Source of the DNA: Bacteroidales bacterium | Lineage (GTDB): Bacteria > Bacteroidota > Bacteroidia > Bacteroidales > Marinilabiliaceae | Direction: 5' to 3' | DNA length: 64,000 nucleotides | Assembly (NCBI GenBank): GCA_003249255.1 | Contig: QKJP01000019.1 | Location: 124,001 to 188,000 of the forward strand | Shown: in pieces, positions 36,265 to 45,070 of the stretch | Numbering within the stretch: position 1 is the first letter of the stretch | How the letters are laid out: the number at the start of each line of letters is the position of its first letter | Translations under genes and position numbers: made by a program | Notes under the pieces: generated by a model | Seen by the model: only the letters and a program-made list of their open reading frames with translations | Databases searched by the model: none | Told to the model about the DNA's origin: nothing

Positions 36265-37464
36265 ATGGGACCATTAGTACCAGATATTATTAGTGGAGAA
36301 TTCAATTACATAATTGCTCTAATATTAGGGATTGGATTTGGATACGCTTTAGAACAAGCCGGTTTCGCATCCACAAAAAAACTTGTTGGCCTTTTTTATG
36401 GAAATGACTTTACTGTGCTTAGAGTTTTCTTCACAGCTGGAATTACGGCTGCGGTTGGCGTTATAGTATTAAATCATTTAGGCTTACTCAATGTAAATAT
36501 TATTTTCATTAACCCAACATACCTTTGGGCAGCATTAATTGGAGGAACAATTATGGGTGCAGGATTTATCATCGGTGGTTTTTGCCCGGGAACCAGTGCA
36601 TGTGCCGCTGCAACAGGCAGACTGGATGGATGGTCGTTTATAATTGGTTCAATCATCGGAATCTTTGCCTTTACTGAAGGCTACCCATTTTTCAAAGATC
36701 TGTATTATGCAGACTACCAAGGTGAACTTCTAATAAATGAAATGATGGGCCTTTCAAGAGAATCGTTTGGACTTTTAATGGTGTTCATTGGAATTTTGGC
36801 ATTTGTAGCAACACAAAAAATTGAAGACATTGTTAATAAGCGGAAAAATAAATGGAGTTCGGCAAGTATTAGAAAATTTACACTTATATCTTCTATACCT
36901 GTTTTGATTATCTTAATAGTAATGATTACTCCCAACAAAATGGAAGTTATGAATCAAAGGATTGATACCAAAATTGCTGCAGGAGAATGCAAACCGCTTT
37001 TAATAGATGGAGATAAACTAGCCTATGAACTCATGAATAACTACTACTTATATAATGTTATAGATGTTCGTTCTAAAGTAGAGTTCGATAAATTCCATAT
37101 TCCAACAGCCATAAACATCCCATTAGATGAATTATTCACCATTGAAAACCAACAACTATACCTCCAAAATATAAAAACAAACATCTTTTATGCAGACACT
37201 GACATTCATGCAAAAAAAGCATGCATGATCTCAAGATATTTAGGCAATTCTGATAATTATGCATTAAATATTTCAGCAGCTCAATTTGAAGAAAACTTTT
37301 TTAAACCGGAGACCAAAACTATACCAAAATCAAAATCAGAAGATATTATTTATAATTTTAGGTTAGATGCAGGTAAAAAACTTTTAGAAATTCAAGAAGC
37401 TGTCTTAAAAATGAATAAACCGTTAATAAAAAAAGAAAAACGCGTAGCCGGAGGATGCAGCTAA
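36265..37464 (+). CDS. YeeE/YedE transporter fused to a degenerate rhodanese domain
   Basis: Residues 1-about 215 are a YeeE/YedE membrane domain with the motif GGFCPGTSACAAATGRLDGW (C107, C113). Residues about 235-345 look like rhodanese (NVIDVRSKVEFDKFHIPTAINIPLDEL), but where the catalytic cysteine should be the sequence reads IFYADTD, with alanine A300, so transferase activity by the usual route is unlikely. The protein ends in GGCS, putting a cysteine next to the C-terminus. It is last in the operon, 2 bp after the first YeeE gene. Thiosulfate uptake linked to the octaheme reductase is the favoured inference. Confidence 0.85.
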   Translation: MGPLVPDIISGEFNYIIALILGIGFGYALEQAGFASTKKLVGLFYGNDFTVLRVFFTAGITAAVGVIVLNHLGLLNVNIIFINPTYLWAALIGGTIMGAGFIIGGFCPGTSACAAATGRLDGWSFIIGSIIGIFAFTEGYPFFKDLYYADYQGELLINEMMGLSRESFGLLMVFIGILAFVATQKIEDIVNKRKNKWSSASIRKFTLISSIPVLIILIVMITPNKMEVMNQRIDTKIAAGECKPLLIDGDKLAYELMNNYYLYNVIDVRSKVEFDKFHIPTAINIPLDELFTIENQQLYLQNIKTNIFYADTDIHAKKACMISRYLGNSDNYALNISAAQFEENFFKPETKTIPKSKSEDIIYNFRLDAGKKLLEIQEAVLKMNKPLIKKEKRVAGGCS

Positions 37465-37570
37465 ACATTTTGTATTTTAGATCATTAAAACCTCCATATA
37501 TAAAAACCACGAGTTTCTTATACGCTAAAAATTATGCAAATTCATTGAATAATCTTATTTTAACACTTTT

Positions 37571-37612
37571 AAAGCTATGGCACAATAATTGAAACCATAG
37601 CTTTTATTTTTG
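37571..37612 (+). terminator. Terminator of the sulfur operon, overlapping a -7-like box
   Basis: AAAGCTATGG (37571-37580) pairs with CCATAGCTTT (37595-37604), followed by TATTTTTG. The last eight bases also match the -7 consensus and could start the TlpA-like gene, though no -33 TTG stands at the right distance. Confidence 0.7.
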
Positions 37613-37631
37613 AGAAACTCAACACTTAGAT

Positions 37632-38171
37632 ATGGCAGAAAAAATGAAAAGAGTGATCATTGGAATTATTGCATTTGTAGCATTTAGTATTTCCTCATAC
37701 AGTCAAGCATATAAAATTGGTGATAAATTACCTGACATTGTACAATCATCAGTAAATGGAGAAGCAATTAAACTATCCTCACTAAAAGGACAGATGGTGT
37801 TAGTTGATTTTTGGGCTTCATGGTGTGGACCTTGTCGCAAGGAAAATCCAACAATTGTTAAAGCTTACAATAAATTTAAGGATTCGTCTTTCAAAAATGC
37901 CGAAGGCTTTACTGTTTTTAGCATTTCCTTAGATAAAAAACACAGTTCTTGGAAAACTGCAATAGAGACAGATGAACTCAACTGGGAATACCATGTGAGT
38001 GATTTAAAAGGCTGGAAAAACGAAGCAGCTGTTGCATTTGGAGTACGTACCGTACCTACCAGTTATTTGATCGATGGAGAAGGAACTGTGATTGGTGTGA
38101 ATCTAAGAGGAAAATCACTTGAAGATGCACTTAAAAAACAGGTAAAAGGAAAAATGTTTGGTTTGTTTTAA
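37632..38171 (+). CDS. TlpA-like thioredoxin, exported
   Basis: A 179-residue exported thioredoxin-fold protein. A signal peptide (best from the fifth codon, MKRVIIGIIAFVAFSIS) precedes a TlpA/ResA-type domain with the redox centre ASWCGPCRKENP and the cis-proline loop RTVPTSYLI. Such proteins reduce disulfides, for example haem-binding CxxCH cysteines during cytochrome c maturation. Placement right after an octaheme cytochrome operon makes a maturation role plausible, but a terminator separates the two. Confidence 0.88.
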   Translation: MAEKMKRVIIGIIAFVAFSISSYSQAYKIGDKLPDIVQSSVNGEAIKLSSLKGQMVLVDFWASWCGPCRKENPTIVKAYNKFKDSSFKNAEGFTVFSISLDKKHSSWKTAIETDELNWEYHVSDLKGWKNEAAVAFGVRTVPTSYLIDGEGTVIGVNLRGKSLEDALKKQVKGKMFGLF

Positions 38172-38190
38172 ATTACATATTTAAATACTT

Positions 38191-38223
38191 AAAAAGGGAT
38201 CATTAAAACAATGATCCCTTTTT
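38191..38223. terminator. Bidirectional terminator
   Basis: AAAAAGGGATCATT (38191-38204) pairs with AATGATCCCTTTTT (38210-38223) across a 5-nt loop, between the convergent TlpA-like and PPDK genes. Confidence 0.93.
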
Positions 38224-38243
38224 TCATGTTCAATTTAAATATC

Positions 38244-40973
38244 CTAATTGTTATCTTTAATTGCAGCTTGTGCAGCGGCTAACCTTGCAATTGGAACACG
38301 AAATGGAGAACACGAAACATAATTCATTCCAACCCCATGGCAAAACTCCACTGATCGAGGCTCTCCTCCATGCTCACCACAAATTCCGACCTTTAAATCA
38401 GGACGAGTAGATCGACCCCTTTCGGTACCCATTCTAACCAATTGCCCCACTCCTTCTTGTTCCAATACCTGAAATGGATCATCTTTCAAGATCCCTTTTT
38501 CTAAATAAACAGGTAAAAATTTACCGGCATCATCACGAGAATAACCAAAAGTCATTTGTGTTAAATCATTGGTTCCAAACGAAAAGAATTCTGCATGTCT
38601 GGCTATTTTATCAGCTGTTAATGCTGCGCGCGGTATTTCAATCATAGTACCTACCTGATAATCAACCTTGATACCTTTTTCTTCTTGAACAAGATCTGCA
38701 ATATGCCTAATAATTTCTTCCTGGTAAACAAATTCCTCCACTGTACCAATTAATGGCACCATGATCTCAGGTTTAGGATTTAATCCTTTCAATTTAAGAT
38801 TACAAGCTGCCTCCATTATAGCCCTGGCCTGCATTTCTGTAATTTCCGGATAAGTATTACCCAATCGACATCCTCGATGACCCAACATTGGATTAAATTC
38901 ATGAAGTGATTCAACTTTAGCTTTCACCTCTTCAACCAGGACTCCTAATTCTTTTGCCATTAAAGCTTGTGCAACACCTTCATTTGGTGTAAACTCATGC
39001 AATGGAGGATCCAGTAAACGGATGGTAACTCCATAACCATCCATTGCTTCCAATATACCTTCAAAATCCTCACGCTGCATTGGCAAGAGTTTATTCAAAG
39101 CTTTTTCTCGTCCTTCCAAATTACTGGCTAGGATCATTTCGCGTACCGCTTTTATTCGATCTCCTTCAAAGAACATGTGTTCTGTCCGACACAAGCCAAT
39201 CCCTTTAGCGCCAAATTCCCGTGCCACCCGGGCATCATGAGGGGTATCTGCATTAGTTCGAACATACATCTTCGTATATTTCTCTGCTAGATTTAATACG
39301 CGTTCAAAATTTCCCGATATTTCAGAATCGACTGTTGCAATTTTACCAGCATAAACCTCTCCGGTTGTTCCATTGATAGATATCCAGTCACCTTCCTTAA
39401 ATGCTGTTCCATTGATATCCATCGTTCGGGTTGAATAATTGATCTTTAATTCTCCGGCACCGGAAACACAACATTTACCCATCCCACGAGCTACAACCGC
39501 AGCATGCGAAGTCATTCCTCCACGAGCTGTTAGAATACCTTCTGCGGCATGCATACCACGTAAATCTTCAGGTGAGGTCTCAATGCGAACCAAAACCACC
39601 TCTTTACCTTTCGCTGCCCATTCTTCCGCCTCATCAGCAAAGAAGACTATCTGACCGGTAGCTCCTCCCGGCGATGCAGGTAAGCCTTTGGTTAATGTGA
39701 CAGCTTTTTCAATAGCATCACCATCAAACACAGGATGCAATAATTCATCTAACTTATTGGGATCTTGCCTCAACAGAGCTGTTTTTTCATCGATCATGCC
39801 GGAATCCAGCATCTCCATTCCTATTCGAACCATTGCAGCTCCTGTACGCTTTCCATTCCTAGTTTGCAACATCCATAGTTTACCGTCTTGAATGGTAAAT
39901 TCAAGATCCTGCATATCTTTATAATGATTCTCCAATTTCTCTTGCACATCCATTAATTGAGCAAATGCTAAAGGCATCGCTTCTTCTAATGAGGGATATT
40001 TTGATAACCTATCCTCTTCTGATACCTGCTGCATCTTGGCCCATTTGAGAGAACCATCTTTAGTGATCACCTGAGGAGTACGAATACCAGCGACAACATC
40101 TTCTCCTTGAGCATTTATAAGATACTCTCCGTTAAAGACATTCTCTCCCGTAGCAGCATCACGTGTAAAAGCAACTCCGGTAGCTGAGTTTTCGCCCATA
40201 TTACCATAAACCATAGCTTGAACATTTACAGCGGTTCCCCATTCTTCGGGTATATGTTCTATTCGCCTATAGACTTTAGCCCTGGGAGTATTCCAAGAAT
40301 CAAAAACAGCACAAATGGCTCCCCATAATTGATCCCATGGATTTACCGGAAAATCCTGACCTGTTTTAACCTTCACAAGGGCTTTAAATTGCTTTACCAG
40401 CTGTTGTAAATCGGCAGGTGAAAATTCTGTATCATAAGTATATCCTTTGGCTTCCTTTATTTGATCAATTTCAATTTCAAAAGGATCATGACTTCCTTTT
40501 TCAGCTCCTATCCCCATTACTACACCACCATACATTTGAATAAAACGACGGTAAGAATCCCAGGCAAATCGCTCATTACCGGATTGTTCAGCTAGTAATA
40601 GAACTGAATCATCATTCATTCCCAAATTTAAAACGGTATCCATCATGCCGGGCATAGAAACTCTTGCACCGGAACGCACAGAAAGCATTAATGGAAAAGC
40701 TTCTCCTTTGGAACCAAATTTGGCTTGCATGACGTTTTCTGTTTGCTGAATACCAGCTTCTACATCTGCTTTAATGAGCTCAATAACTTTCTCTTTGCCG
40801 AGTTGATTATATTCTGTACAAACCTCAGTTGTAATTGTAAATCCTGCCGGAACGGGAACACCAATCAAATTCATTTCAGCCAGGTTAGCGCCCTTTCCTC
40901 CGAGGAGGTTTCGCATATCTGCTTTTCCTTCAGCTTGGCCATTACCAAAGGTATATACTCTTTTAGTGCTCAT
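38244..40973 (-). CDS. ppdK: Pyruvate, phosphate dikinase
   Basis: A 909-residue enzyme that interconverts pyruvate, ATP and phosphate with PEP, AMP and pyrophosphate. The N-terminal ATP-grasp domain (GGKGANLAEMNLIGVPVPAG), the phosphohistidine swivel domain (GGMTSHAAVVARGMGKCCVSG, histidine in TSHA) and the PEP/pyruvate barrel with GICGEHGGEP near the end are all present at full length. It is common in Bacteroidota, where it can work in glycolysis or gluconeogenesis. It is a single gene. Confidence 0.97.
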   Translation of the reverse strand: MSTKRVYTFGNGQAEGKADMRNLLGGKGANLAEMNLIGVPVPAGFTITTEVCTEYNQLGKEKVIELIKADVEAGIQQTENVMQAKFGSKGEAFPLMLSVRSGARVSMPGMMDTVLNLGMNDDSVLLLAEQSGNERFAWDSYRRFIQMYGGVVMGIGAEKGSHDPFEIEIDQIKEAKGYTYDTEFSPADLQQLVKQFKALVKVKTGQDFPVNPWDQLWGAICAVFDSWNTPRAKVYRRIEHIPEEWGTAVNVQAMVYGNMGENSATGVAFTRDAATGENVFNGEYLINAQGEDVVAGIRTPQVITKDGSLKWAKMQQVSEEDRLSKYPSLEEAMPLAFAQLMDVQEKLENHYKDMQDLEFTIQDGKLWMLQTRNGKRTGAAMVRIGMEMLDSGMIDEKTALLRQDPNKLDELLHPVFDGDAIEKAVTLTKGLPASPGGATGQIVFFADEAEEWAAKGKEVVLVRIETSPEDLRGMHAAEGILTARGGMTSHAAVVARGMGKCCVSGAGELKINYSTRTMDINGTAFKEGDWISINGTTGEVYAGKIATVDSEISGNFERVLNLAEKYTKMYVRTNADTPHDARVAREFGAKGIGLCRTEHMFFEGDRIKAVREMILASNLEGREKALNKLLPMQREDFEGILEAMDGYGVTIRLLDPPLHEFTPNEGVAQALMAKELGVLVEEVKAKVESLHEFNPMLGHRGCRLGNTYPEITEMQARAIMEAACNLKLKGLNPKPEIMVPLIGTVEEFVYQEEIIRHIADLVQEEKGIKVDYQVGTMIEIPRAALTADKIARHAEFFSFGTNDLTQMTFGYSRDDAGKFLPVYLEKGILKDDPFQVLEQEGVGQLVRMGTERGRSTRPDLKVGICGEHGGEPRSVEFCHGVGMNYVSCSPFRVPIARLAAAQAAIKDNN

Positions 40974-41339
40974 AGTTGGATTATTTTTGTGGTTTAATAT
41001 TACATCTCAAAACAACCTAAGATTTTAATTGAATAGGTTATAAACATTATTTACATAACAAATTAAAAAATTTACAAGGAAAGCCAAAGAAAAGAATCTA
41101 TAATTCAACCATTAAAAATGCATTACTATCAAAAACTTACCTCTGTAATCTTTTTCATAAGAGACAACAAATAAATGAATTAAAAAAAAGCCCAAACAAT
41201 CGTTCGAGCTTTCTTTTAATATTTATACCAAGCAATTAGAATAGTTGGTCTGATATTATCCTTTACAAAACTGATAAATGTTGTATCTCAAGTAAGGGGA
41301 TAACACTTTTTCTTATTTTCTATTTAATATTTAATCTAA
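40974..41339. other. Intergenic region between ppdK and chemoreceptor gene
   Basis: This 366-bp AT-rich gap holds the ppdK promoter region and the chemoreceptor terminator. No open reading frame or RNA gene is supported here, and no TAnnTTTG box was found before ppdK. Confidence 0.6.
41187..41212 (-). terminator. Terminator of the chemoreceptor gene
   Basis: AAAGC-C-CAAAC and GTTCG-A-GCTTT form a 10-bp stem with one mismatch and a G-T pair. A run of Ts follows on the minus strand. It lies 130 bp beyond the chemoreceptor stop. Confidence 0.65.
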
Positions 41340-43307
41340 TTATAAATTTTTAACCTTAAAATAAGCTACAATTTTCTTCAATCCGTCTGACTGAGAAGAT
41401 AACTCATCAGCACTTGCAGCTAACTCTTCACTGGATGATGCATTCTGCTGTGCGATATTATTTAATTCCTGAATTGCAGCATTTACTTGCTCTGCACCGC
41501 GTAACTGCTCTTCACTGGATGATGAAATCTCACTTACTAATTCCGTTGTTTTATCAATTTCGATCATCATTTCCTTCATGCGTCTTCCGGTTGTTTCTGT
41601 TAACTCTATGCTATCTTGAGAAATCTCCATAATTTCGTTGGCTGCCTTTTTACTTAAATCAGCCAATTTTCTAACTTCTCCTGCCACCACTGAAAACCCT
41701 TTTCCATGCTCACCCGCTCTGGCTGCTTCTACTGCTGCATTTAAAGCTAAGATATTGGTTTGAAATGCAATATCATTTATCACTCCAATTTTTTCTGAAA
41801 TATCTAAAGTAGCTTGGGCCGCATTTGAAGCTTTATCATTGACATCTACCATTCCCTTATGTGCAGAATCAGACATGTTTTTGGTAATTCGTGCATTTTG
41901 AGAATTCTGTTCGATGTTAGATACCATTTCTTCCATTGTGGAAGATACTTCCTCTAAAGAAGAGGCTTGTTCATTGGCACCATGAGACATTTGTGCAGAG
42001 GTAGATGTTAACTGATGACTTGCTGCCACAATACTATCTGCTCCGCTTATGATTTCAGAAACTACTTTTCGTAATTTCTCTATCATTGAATTCAGTTCTT
42101 TGGCTAATACCCCAACTTCATCTTCCTGATTGATATCCAAATTAGATTGTAGGTCTCCTTCTGCAATTCTTTTAGCAAATTCCACACTTTTATCTAATGA
42201 TTTGGTTATTGATCGACTTATGGTTGTATTAAAAATCATAAAAAGTACGATAATAATAACCAATGCTACCCCTAAGGCTATCCGGGTATTATTTATCCCT
42301 TTCATCAGATCACTACGGGGAATCGCAACAATATTATAACACTTTGCCTGTGTTGAGAACGCATAATAAAAAATCATTTCCTCTCCTGTCTCATTCACAT
42401 CCTCAACCTTACCAAAAACCTGCCCTGCTTTATAGAGTGCATCCATTTTTTTAAAATAAGGATTATCCTTTGCTGTCCCCATAAGCTTTGAAGCTTTAAC
42501 AACATAAGTTCCATCTACTCTCTCTTGAAGCAGATCACTTGTTTGATGAGGACCTATGATATAGGCCCCATCCTCATTTAACATAAATGGATAACCAGAA
42601 TCCAGATACTTTCGCCGTTCAAAGATATCAATTAAGGTATTTAAATTTTTATCTTTCACTAAAGAGCATAAAAATCCTTCTACTTCGCCATCAATCGTTA
42701 TTGCAAAATAGGCAGTTTGATAAATCTCATTTTCAACCACTTCTCTTCTGGCAGCCCAACCATTATTTATAACATCATTCACAATTGAATTATCCAATGC
42801 TTTATACTGCCCTATTATCCGTAAGCTATCTTCTCCTTTAACATTGGAGGAAACACTCACAAAACCATTGTCGCCCTTTTGATACATACTTGTATAAGCA
42901 TAAGTTAGAAATTCCAAATAATCAACAAATGCAGTATCTTTGTACAATACTCGACCTTCGTATAACATTTCAGGAATCCTAACTTCGACTGCTTCATTTG
43001 TAGCTTCATCCATGGCTTTCACCGTAGTTAACTTCTTTTTATCAACCTTTATTTCAGCTCTTTTCATTTCCTCAATGGCTATCCTAAAAACTGAACTTAA
43101 AGTATATCCTCTCTCTATGGACATTAAAGTCACTAGCTCACTTAAATCCGAAGCTTGAAACTCCATGGATTGGTCTGTACTTTCTACGGCTTGATTATAT
43201 TGCATATTAGTGATAAAAAAACCCAAACCTAATACACTTATAATAACCACAGAGCCTAAAACAATATTTAGGCGCTTTCCTATATTAATATTATTTAAGA
43301 ACCTCAT
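41340..43307 (-). CDS. Methyl-accepting chemotaxis protein with periplasmic Cache-type domain
   Basis: A 655-residue chemoreceptor: first membrane helix about 12-33, a roughly 300-residue periplasmic region resembling Cache/nitrate-sensor modules, second helix ([19 protein letters not shown], about 342-362), a HAMP domain, and the MCP signalling hairpin with the conserved tip [19 protein letters not shown] and [20 protein letters not shown]. There is no C-terminal NWETF-type tether pentapeptide. No che genes are in the window, so its partner kinase lies elsewhere. The ligand is unknown. Confidence 0.93.
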   Translation of the reverse strand: MRFLNNINIGKRLNIVLGSVVIISVLGLGFFITNMQYNQAVESTDQSMEFQASDLSELVTLMSIERGYTLSSVFRIAIEEMKRAEIKVDKKKLTTVKAMDEATNEAVEVRIPEMLYEGRVLYKDTAFVDYLEFLTYAYTSMYQKGDNGFVSVSSNVKGEDSLRIIGQYKALDNSIVNDVINNGWAARREVVENEIYQTAYFAITIDGEVEGFLCSLVKDKNLNTLIDIFERRKYLDSGYPFMLNEDGAYIIGPHQTSDLLQERVDGTYVVKASKLMGTAKDNPYFKKMDALYKAGQVFGKVEDVNETGEEMIFYYAFSTQAKCYNIVAIPRSDLMKGINNTRIALGVALVIIIVLFMIFNTTISRSITKSLDKSVEFAKRIAEGDLQSNLDINQEDEVGVLAKELNSMIEKLRKVVSEIISGADSIVAASHQLTSTSAQMSHGANEQASSLEEVSSTMEEMVSNIEQNSQNARITKNMSDSAHKGMVDVNDKASNAAQATLDISEKIGVINDIAFQTNILALNAAVEAARAGEHGKGFSVVAGEVRKLADLSKKAANEIMEISQDSIELTETTGRRMKEMMIEIDKTTELVSEISSSSEEQLRGAEQVNAAIQELNNIAQQNASSSEELAASADELSSQSDGLKKIVAYFKVKNL

Positions 43308-43669
43308 AACTCTACACTTTTAATTAATTATAATAAAGGCAATCTATTTACCATAATTACGATTCTATCTTAATCTGGTTACATTATATCGAACAATTTA
43401 TATAATTTCATACATAAAACTATCAATAACATACAGTTCTACATTGTTTAATAAGTAAATATAAGGCAATTTCATGTTCTATACCATCATTTTAAGAAAA
43501 TTTGAATATAATTGCAAACCGAATTTTTAAGCAAAAAAATTAATCCCTAAAAAGTGAATATTGATAAAAAACAAAGGCCTATCCATCCAATAAAAAAACA
43601 TCAAAAGATTAGAAAAAGTAATTTACGGTTCGCTTAAATTATCATGAATAACCTATTAAAAAGAAACAA
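43308..43669. other. Intergenic region between divergent chemoreceptor and lipoprotein genes
   Basis: This 362-bp AT-rich region must hold two divergent promoters. I find no convincing TAnnTTTG element, no open reading frame and no stable hairpin. Confidence 0.5.
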
Positions 43670-44980
43670 ATGAAAAAAATTAACCTATTCTTAGTATTAA
43701 TATCAATTGGAGGACTCTTATTAACCTCTTGTGGATCTAGTAATGATGATGAACCACAACCAAACAATAATAATGAGACACCTTCAGAAACTGTGTCAAC
43801 TTTAAAACCGGAAGAACACAAGAACAAACTGGAAAGCGAAGGAGTTGAATTTGTACAAAACATGGAAGAAATTGGAAACCTAAAGGTTTATTCCGTCATG
43901 AAAGATTTTATGGCATTAAATCCAATATCAATGTTTGGTGCAGATGAAGAGCCATCAGCAAACATGACAATGGCTTTATTTGGAAGAGTTGAAAACCTGA
44001 AAAAAGGTCCCCAAGGAAGTTCTAATCTAAAGTCTTTTGCGCTAAACCTTCAAGACGAGGGATCATCAAGCCTTTCGGAAATGTTTGACATGCTAGCCGG
44101 AGTCTATACTTATAATGAGTCAACTCAAGAGTTTGACAGGACGGAATCTACAGCTGAAATCACCTTTAAGTTTAAACTTTCAGATAATAATCCGGGAGAG
44201 ATTAGCATTTCTAAATTTGAAGTTAAAGCAGCAGCAAACCAACTTCCACAAGGGATGACGCTTGAATTACCAACAAATATTCAAATGCACATCAAAGCGG
44301 GTGATGTAAATGTATGTACTTTCTCACTGACCGGTGAATATTGGGAAAACGACACACCAAAAAAATTAACGGAAACTTTTACGCTTGAAAATTTCAAGGC
44401 GGTTACTGATTTTGATTTAACAACTAAATCAAAGTTGATTTATAATTATGCGTTCACCCACAACAACACTACAAACATTATTTCAAATGGCTTTACTTTA
44501 GAAGGCAACATTGACTACACAGCTATTGAGCAACAAGTAGGAACCGCTGAGCAAAATGGCACATTCCCTAAAGATCAGGAAATTATCACAAAAGCTTCAG
44601 CTTATTTCCAAATTGGAAATATAAAAGCAGATGCTTCTATTGCCGTAAAAGATATGTTGGCAGAAGTAACAACTGCTGACATCGAAGATATGGCTACTGA
44701 GGATGCAGTTACTTTAATGAATAAGCACATTGCGATGAAGGTTCTTTATGCAAAAGAAAATCAAGTAATCGCAAAAGGTGAATTCTATAAAGAATTAAAA
44801 GAGGACATGTCGGGAACTATGGAATATGAGCCGTCGATGAAAATGGTATTTGCAGATGATTCATCGATAGATGATAATTTCTTTGAAACGGGCTTTGGAG
44901 ATATGGTAACAGAAATTAATAAATTAATCACAACCATGAATACCAATTATAAGGCAAACATGGAGCCTTTAAATTATTAG
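43670..44980 (+). CDS. Hypothetical surface lipoprotein, 436 residues
   Basis: I do not recognise the family. The signal peptide ends in the lipobox LLTSC (C21). The residues after the cysteine (GSSNDDEPQ) are polar and acidic, as in Bacteroidota lipoprotein export signals, so the protein is probably displayed on the cell surface. The rest alternates polar and hydrophobic residues like a beta-rich fold. It stands alone, with a terminator right after it, upstream of a TonB receptor gene. Confidence 0.65.
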   Translation: MKKINLFLVLISIGGLLLTSCGSSNDDEPQPNNNNETPSETVSTLKPEEHKNKLESEGVEFVQNMEEIGNLKVYSVMKDFMALNPISMFGADEEPSANMTMALFGRVENLKKGPQGSSNLKSFALNLQDEGSSSLSEMFDMLAGVYTYNESTQEFDRTESTAEITFKFKLSDNNPGEISISKFEVKAAANQLPQGMTLELPTNIQMHIKAGDVNVCTFSLTGEYWENDTPKKLTETFTLENFKAVTDFDLTTKSKLIYNYAFTHNNTTNIISNGFTLEGNIDYTAIEQQVGTAEQNGTFPKDQEIITKASAYFQIGNIKADASIAVKDMLAEVTTADIEDMATEDAVTLMNKHIAMKVLYAKENQVIAKGEFYKELKEDMSGTMEYEPSMKMVFADDSSIDDNFFETGFGDMVTEINKLITTMNTNYKANMEPLNY

Positions 44981-45004
44981 ATAAAATTAATTGAAGTTCG
45001 TAAT

Positions 45005-45035
45005 AAAAAGGAGACTTAATTGAAGTCTCCTTTTT
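45005..45035 (+). terminator. Terminator after the lipoprotein gene
   Basis: AAAAAGGAGACTT (45005-45017) pairs with AAGTCTCCTTTTT (45023-45035) across a 5-nt loop and is followed by T. Confidence 0.92.
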
Positions 45036-45070
45036 TATGATATCATTATCTTAGAGATTAAAAGAAAAAA

